The translations under genes were made by a program, and so were the position numbers. Below, in pieces: positions 5,391-8,982 of a DNA stretch of 8,982 bases. Within the stretch, counting starts at the first letter, position 1; each line of letters opens with the position of its first letter. The notes under the pieces were generated by a model. That model searched no databases and had not been told where the DNA came from. It saw nothing but the letters and a program-made list of their open reading frames with translations. The stretch is from Flavobacteriaceae bacterium (GTDB taxonomy: Bacteria > Bacteroidota > Bacteroidia > Flavobacteriales > Flavobacteriaceae): positions 1 to 8,982 of the forward strand of contig VMCO01000126.1 in the NCBI GenBank assembly GCA_008081325.1, read 5' to 3'.

Positions 5391-8300
5391 TTGAAATATA
5401 AATTTCTCTATATAATTTTTATATCTCAGATTATATACTCTCAACAGTTTCGAAATATTACTGATATTTCAGATTTGAATGGTTATACTGGTAACAACGG
5501 AGTTGCTATTGCTGATTATGACCAAGATGGTGATCTTGATGTATTCATTGTCTCTGCTCGGTCAGAAAATGGTGAAGAATATTGGAGTCGCCTTCTTCAA
5601 AATACAAATAATGGTAATTTTATTGATGTAACTGAAAACTCGGGTATCAATCAAAATCTTGATCATGAGATTGATTTAATTAACTATGATGAAGATGGTA
5701 CTTTTAGTTTTGATACAATAGAACATGGCGATAGATTAGCTGCTTCTTGGGGTGATTTTAATAATGACGGATATCCCGACTTATTCTTAGGTAATGCTGT
5801 ACAAAGTGAATTATATAAAAATAATGGTAATGGTACATTTTCTAATATTACCGAGTCTGCTGGTTTTGAAACATATTGTGAAAAGTGTTACATAGCAGGT
5901 ATTTTGTGGTTGGATTATGATTTAGACGGACATTTGGATGTTTTCTTATCTGATTATAATCAAATATCCCCTAGTAAATTATACAGAAATTTAGGCAATG
6001 AAACTTTTCAGCAAATTGATTTAACAGATTCATTGGAAAATGCTAATAGTTTTTCCGCCTTACCTATATACGCAAATGATGATATGTACCCTGACATATA
6101 TATTGCTAATGATTTTGATCAATTTAATCAACTTTTAATAAATCAGGACGGAAATGGATTTGTTGAAATGGCACAAGAATATGGAGTAGAGGATCCTTTT
6201 GATGGAATGGGTCTAACAACATGTGATTTTGACAATGATTTAGATATTGATTTTTTCGTTACAAATATTAAAGAAAACAGCTTGTTTTCTAAGGACGCTT
6301 TTAATAGCAGTTTCCCTTACACTAATGTTTCAGACCAAGTTAATTTATATGATACTGATTGGGCTTGGGGTGTTACTTTTTCAGATTTCAATCATGACGG
6401 ATTTGAAGATTTTTATGTTGCTAATGGTTTTTTTGATTTTGAAAATGATAGGTTTTTATTGAATAATCAAGGAAATAGTTTTACTAATGGTAATTTCTCA
6501 GAAACTCCTCCATTGATGTCAAAAAGTAGATCGGTTAATTCGTTTGATTATGACAATGACGGTGATTTGGATTTAATCGTAACCGATTTTAATTTAAATG
6601 TAAACCTGTGGGAAAACAAATCTATTGATAGTTACTACAACGAGGAAATTATGGGGTCATGGGTTAAAATTTTTCTTGAAGGTACAACTTCAAATAGAGA
6701 TGGACTTGGTTCATTAGTTCAAATAGATTTTGAAGATGGTTCCAGTCAAGTAAGACAATATACAGGTTCTGGCTATCAACATCAATCAATTCAATCACTT
6801 CATTTTGGGAGCTCTACTAACGATAATATTTCAAGTATAACAGTAACTTGGCCAAGTGGTGTTCAAGAAACACATTATAATCTACAAACAAACTCTACCT
6901 ACAGAATTGTAGAGGGTCAAGGTATTCAATCTATTAATAATAATACTGCTGTCAAGATCGAAGGCTGTACAGATGAAAATTCATGTAGCTATGACCCTGA
7001 TGCAACTTTGGATGATAATTCATGCACCTATATCGAATCCCAATCTATCGATGGTCAAACTTTAGTTCAGCCTCTAGAAACTCATTTTTATCAATATAGT
7101 GATGAGTCAATCGTAGCTTATGAATGGGAGGTTGAAAATGGATCCATAATTTCAGGTAATGGTACTTCGAGTATTGAAGTTATGTGGGAAGTAGCAGAAG
7201 AGGGTAAAGTTTTAATAGTTGCTACAAATGAGGATTGTTCAACAGGAATTATAGAATTAGACGTTTCAGTAGAGCTGCCTGATGCTTATGAAGATTATAG
7301 TTATTCTGTTGCAAGACTATGGAATGAGGTTTTGCTTTATTCAATAAGAAATGATTTAGCAAGACCAACTGTGCATGCAAGAAATTTATTTCATGTAAGT
7401 GCTGCCATGTATGATTCTTGGGCTATTGTGAATGATAAGGGTTCTACATATCTAATTGGTAATAGTATTAATGATTATACATCAGAATTTAGCTCTTTTA
7501 CTAGTACAGATCCTGATCATATAAATAATATAAGATCAATAAGTTATGCAGCCTACAGGTTGATATTACATAGATTTAGTAATTCACCAGGTTATGAAAG
7601 AGTTTTAGCAAAGGCAAATTCGTTAATGAACATATTAGGATTGGATACAAATTATTTTGAATCTGAGGGTTATGAAACTAGTCCTTCAGATCTTGGAAAC
7701 TACATTGCTGAACAATATATTCAATATGGATTACTTGATGGATCAAATGAGCAAGCTGATTATATAAATCAGCATTATGAGCCTGTAAATGATCCGCTAG
7801 CACCAATTTTTGCAGGTAATCAGACTATAACAGATCCAAATAGATGGCAGCCATTATCATTAGATATTTTTGTTGATCAAAGTGGAAATGTATTATCTGA
7901 AACTACTCCAGAATTTCTAGGTGCCGAGTGGGGAAGTGTTTGGCCATTTGGACTAAATGAGGAAGATTTATCTGAATTTGAAAGGGATGGAAATACATAC
8001 AAAGTGTATCATGATCCTGGAACTCCTCCTTTAATCGATGATAATGATGAAACAAATGAATTATTTATTGAGTCATTTTCAATGGTATCTGTTTGGGGAT
8101 CCCACCTCTCACCAGAGGATGATACTATTTGGGATATATCTCCTAATTCAATTGGAAATGTAGATGATGACACCTATCCAACAGATTTTTCTGATTTTAC
8201 AAGTTTTTACAATTATTATAATGGAGGGGATACAAGTCAAGGTTATTCAGTGAATCCAGTAACAAATGGATCATATGAAGTGCAAAATGTAAAAAGAGGA

Positions 8301-8982
8301 GATTATACAAGGGTTCTTGCTGAATATTGGGCTGATGGACCAGATTCTGAAACTCCTCCAGGACATTGGTTTGTGTTATTAAATTCGGTTAGTGATAATC
8401 CTCAATTAGAAAAGAAATTTCAAGGTCAGGGAGATGAATTATCAGATTTAGAATGGGACATCAAATCTTATTTTATTTTAGGTGGAGTGATGCATGATGT
8501 GGCAATTTCAGTCTGGGGTATTAAAGGTTGGTATGATTACATCAGGCCTATCTCTGCAATCAGATATTTTGGTGAGCAGGGGCAAAGAACTGATCCGACT
8601 CTAGATAATTACAGTGAATATGGTTTTGAATTAATTGACGGTTTAATTGAAATTGTTCAAGCTGGTGATCCACTAGCTGGAGATGACAATGAAAATGTCG
8701 GTAAAATAAAAGTTTACACTTGGAGGGGTCATACTTATGTTGAAAATACTGAATCAGATTTTGCTGGAGTTGATTGGATTTTAGCGGATAATTGGTGGCC
8801 ATATCAAAGACCTACTTTTGTTACTCCAAATTTTGCGGGCTATGTCTCTGGTCACTCAACTTATTCTAGAGCCGCTGCTGAAATGTTAGAAAATTTCACT
8901 GGAAGTCCATATTTTCCTGGTGGATTAGAAACGCATTTAGCCAAACAAAAAGAATTTTTGGTTTTTGAAGATGGTCCGAGTC
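5391..8982 (+). CDS. Secreted FG-GAP/ASPIC propeller fused to vanadium haloperoxidase-like domain, 3' end cut off
   Basis: The frame is open from a stop at 5379-5381 to the window edge. The only credible start is TTG 5391, which directly gives a signal peptide (MKYKFLYIIFISQIIYSQ, cleavage near Gln18). In-window length is 1197 residues without a stop. Domains: seven Asp-rich calcium-loop repeats of FG-GAP/VCBS type starting near residues 42, 122, 175, 229, 279, 332 and 386, about 53 apart after the first; ASPIC/UnbV domain (about 437-509, RDGLGS...HFGSS...VTWPSGVQE); Cys motif GCTDENSCSYDPD (from 525; Cys526, 532, 545); PKD-like domain (about 550-630); PAP2-superfamily vanadium haloperoxidase-like domain (from about 635). 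Vanadate-site motif 1 fits KX6RP (Lys1045, Arg1052-Pro1053) and motif 2 is Ser1153-Gly1154-His1155. The third motif, with the second Arg and the catalytic His, and any type IX secretion signal lie beyond the window. Predicted extracellular or surface halide oxidation; halide specificity is not readable. A purine-rich AAGGAAA (5370-5376) may be the ribosome site, though 14 bases from TTG is long. Confidence 0.88.
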   Translation, partial: MKYKFLYIIFISQIIYSQQFRNITDISDLNGYTGNNGVAIADYDQDGDLDVFIVSARSENGEEYWSRLLQNTNNGNFIDVTENSGINQNLDHEIDLINYDEDGTFSFDTIEHGDRLAASWGDFNNDGYPDLFLGNAVQSELYKNNGNGTFSNITESAGFETYCEKCYIAGILWLDYDLDGHLDVFLSDYNQISPSKLYRNLGNETFQQIDLTDSLENANSFSALPIYANDDMYPDIYIANDFDQFNQLLINQDGNGFVEMAQEYGVEDPFDGMGLTTCDFDNDLDIDFFVTNIKENSLFSKDAFNSSFPYTNVSDQVNLYDTDWAWGVTFSDFNHDGFEDFYVANGFFDFENDRFLLNNQGNSFTNGNFSETPPLMSKSRSVNSFDYDNDGDLDLIVTDFNLNVNLWENKSIDSYYNEEIMGSWVKIFLEGTTSNRDGLGSLVQIDFEDGSSQVRQYTGSGYQHQSIQSLHFGSSTNDNISSITVTWPSGVQETHYNLQTNSTYRIVEGQGIQSINNNTAVKIEGCTDENSCSYDPDATLDDNSCTYIESQSIDGQTLVQPLETHFYQYSDESIVAYEWEVENGSIISGNGTSSIEVMWEVAEEGKVLIVATNEDCSTGIIELDVSVELPDAYEDYSYSVARLWNEVLLYSIRNDLARPTVHARNLFHVSAAMYDSWAIVNDKGSTYLIGNSINDYTSEFSSFTSTDPDHINNIRSISYAAYRLILHRFSNSPGYERVLAKANSLMNILGLDTNYFESEGYETSPSDLGNYIAEQYIQYGLLDGSNEQADYINQHYEPVNDPLAPIFAGNQTITDPNRWQPLSLDIFVDQSGNVLSETTPEFLGAEWGSVWPFGLNEEDLSEFERDGNTYKVYHDPGTPPLIDDNDETNELFIESFSMVSVWGSHLSPEDDTIWDISPNSIGNVDDDTYPTDFSDFTSFYNYYNGGDTSQGYSVNPVTNGSYEVQNVKRGDYTRVLAEYWADGPDSETPPGHWFVLLNSVSDNPQLEKKFQGQGDELSDLEWDIKSYFILGGVMHDVAISVWGIKGWYDYIRPISAIRYFGEQGQRTDPTLDNYSEYGFELIDGLIEIVQAGDPLAGDDNENVGKIKVYTWRGHTYVENTESDFAGVDWILADNWWPYQRPTFVTPNFAGYVSGHSTYSRAAAEMLENFTGSPYFPGGLETHLAKQKEFLVFEDGPS

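Noticed and set aside
6247..6462. 71-residue plus-strand ORF inside the propeller region
   Set aside because: It lies in another frame of the large secreted-protein gene, is a low-complexity Ile/Leu/Phe string, and the main frame is clearly coding there.
6498..8357. Recurring GAAACTCCTCCA strings (encoding ETPP) near 6498 and 8348
   Set aside because: There are only two exact copies, in different domains with no flanking similarity; this is codon-level coincidence rather than a repeat element.
8560..8802. 80-residue minus-strand ORF rich in His, Gln and Asn
   Set aside because: It is antisense to the haloperoxidase-like domain, and its composition is what the complement of that AT-rich coding frame gives by chance.

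Overview
The window is strongly AT-rich, with short or overlapping gene junctions. It looks like a chromosomal stretch from a marine member of the Bacteroidota, most likely a flavobacterium-like organism. The clues are a tpiA-prmA pair, a DppB/OppB permease with the long extracytoplasmic loop seen in Bacteroidota, a CstB-like persulfide dioxygenase/rhodanese fusion, and a very large secreted protein. That protein combines FG-GAP repeats, an ASPIC/UnbV domain, a 'GCTD...' cysteine motif and a PKD-like domain, all typical of marine Bacteroidota. I saw no mobile element, CRISPR array, tRNA or rRNA. The assignment rests on protein style and gene order, not on a marker gene.

Left part (1-2639, + strand): the 3' part of a peptide-type ABC transporter permease gene whose start lies before the window, then tpiA (1 bp gap), then prmA (8 bp overlap). 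This looks like one transcript of housekeeping genes. Middle part (2620-4232, - strand): a 59-residue two-helix membrane protein followed 11 bp later by the CstB-like sulfide/persulfide oxidation enzyme, whose 3' end overlaps prmA tail to tail by 20 bp.

Right part (4293-8982, + strand): separated from the minus-strand pair by a 60 bp divergent intergenic region. It is a tightly packed run: a ParB/Srx-fold protein resembling free-serine kinases (SerK/SbnI), a YbjQ/UPF0145 protein, a 35-residue membrane peptide, a 63-residue Cys-rich zinc-ribbon protein, and then an open reading frame that starts at a TTG at 5391 and stays open to the window edge (at least 1197 residues). This last gene fills 40% of the window. 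It encodes a predicted exported protein with a seven-bladed FG-GAP-type propeller, an ASPIC/UnbV domain, a Cys-rich linker, a PKD-like domain and a vanadium-dependent haloperoxidase-type (PAP2 superfamily) catalytic domain. Two of its three vanadate-site motifs are visible; the third should lie beyond the right edge.

The main candidates for something new are the propeller/haloperoxidase fusion, the two unannotated small membrane proteins (4053-4232 and 5069-5176), and the bacterial SerK-like gene heading the small-gene run.
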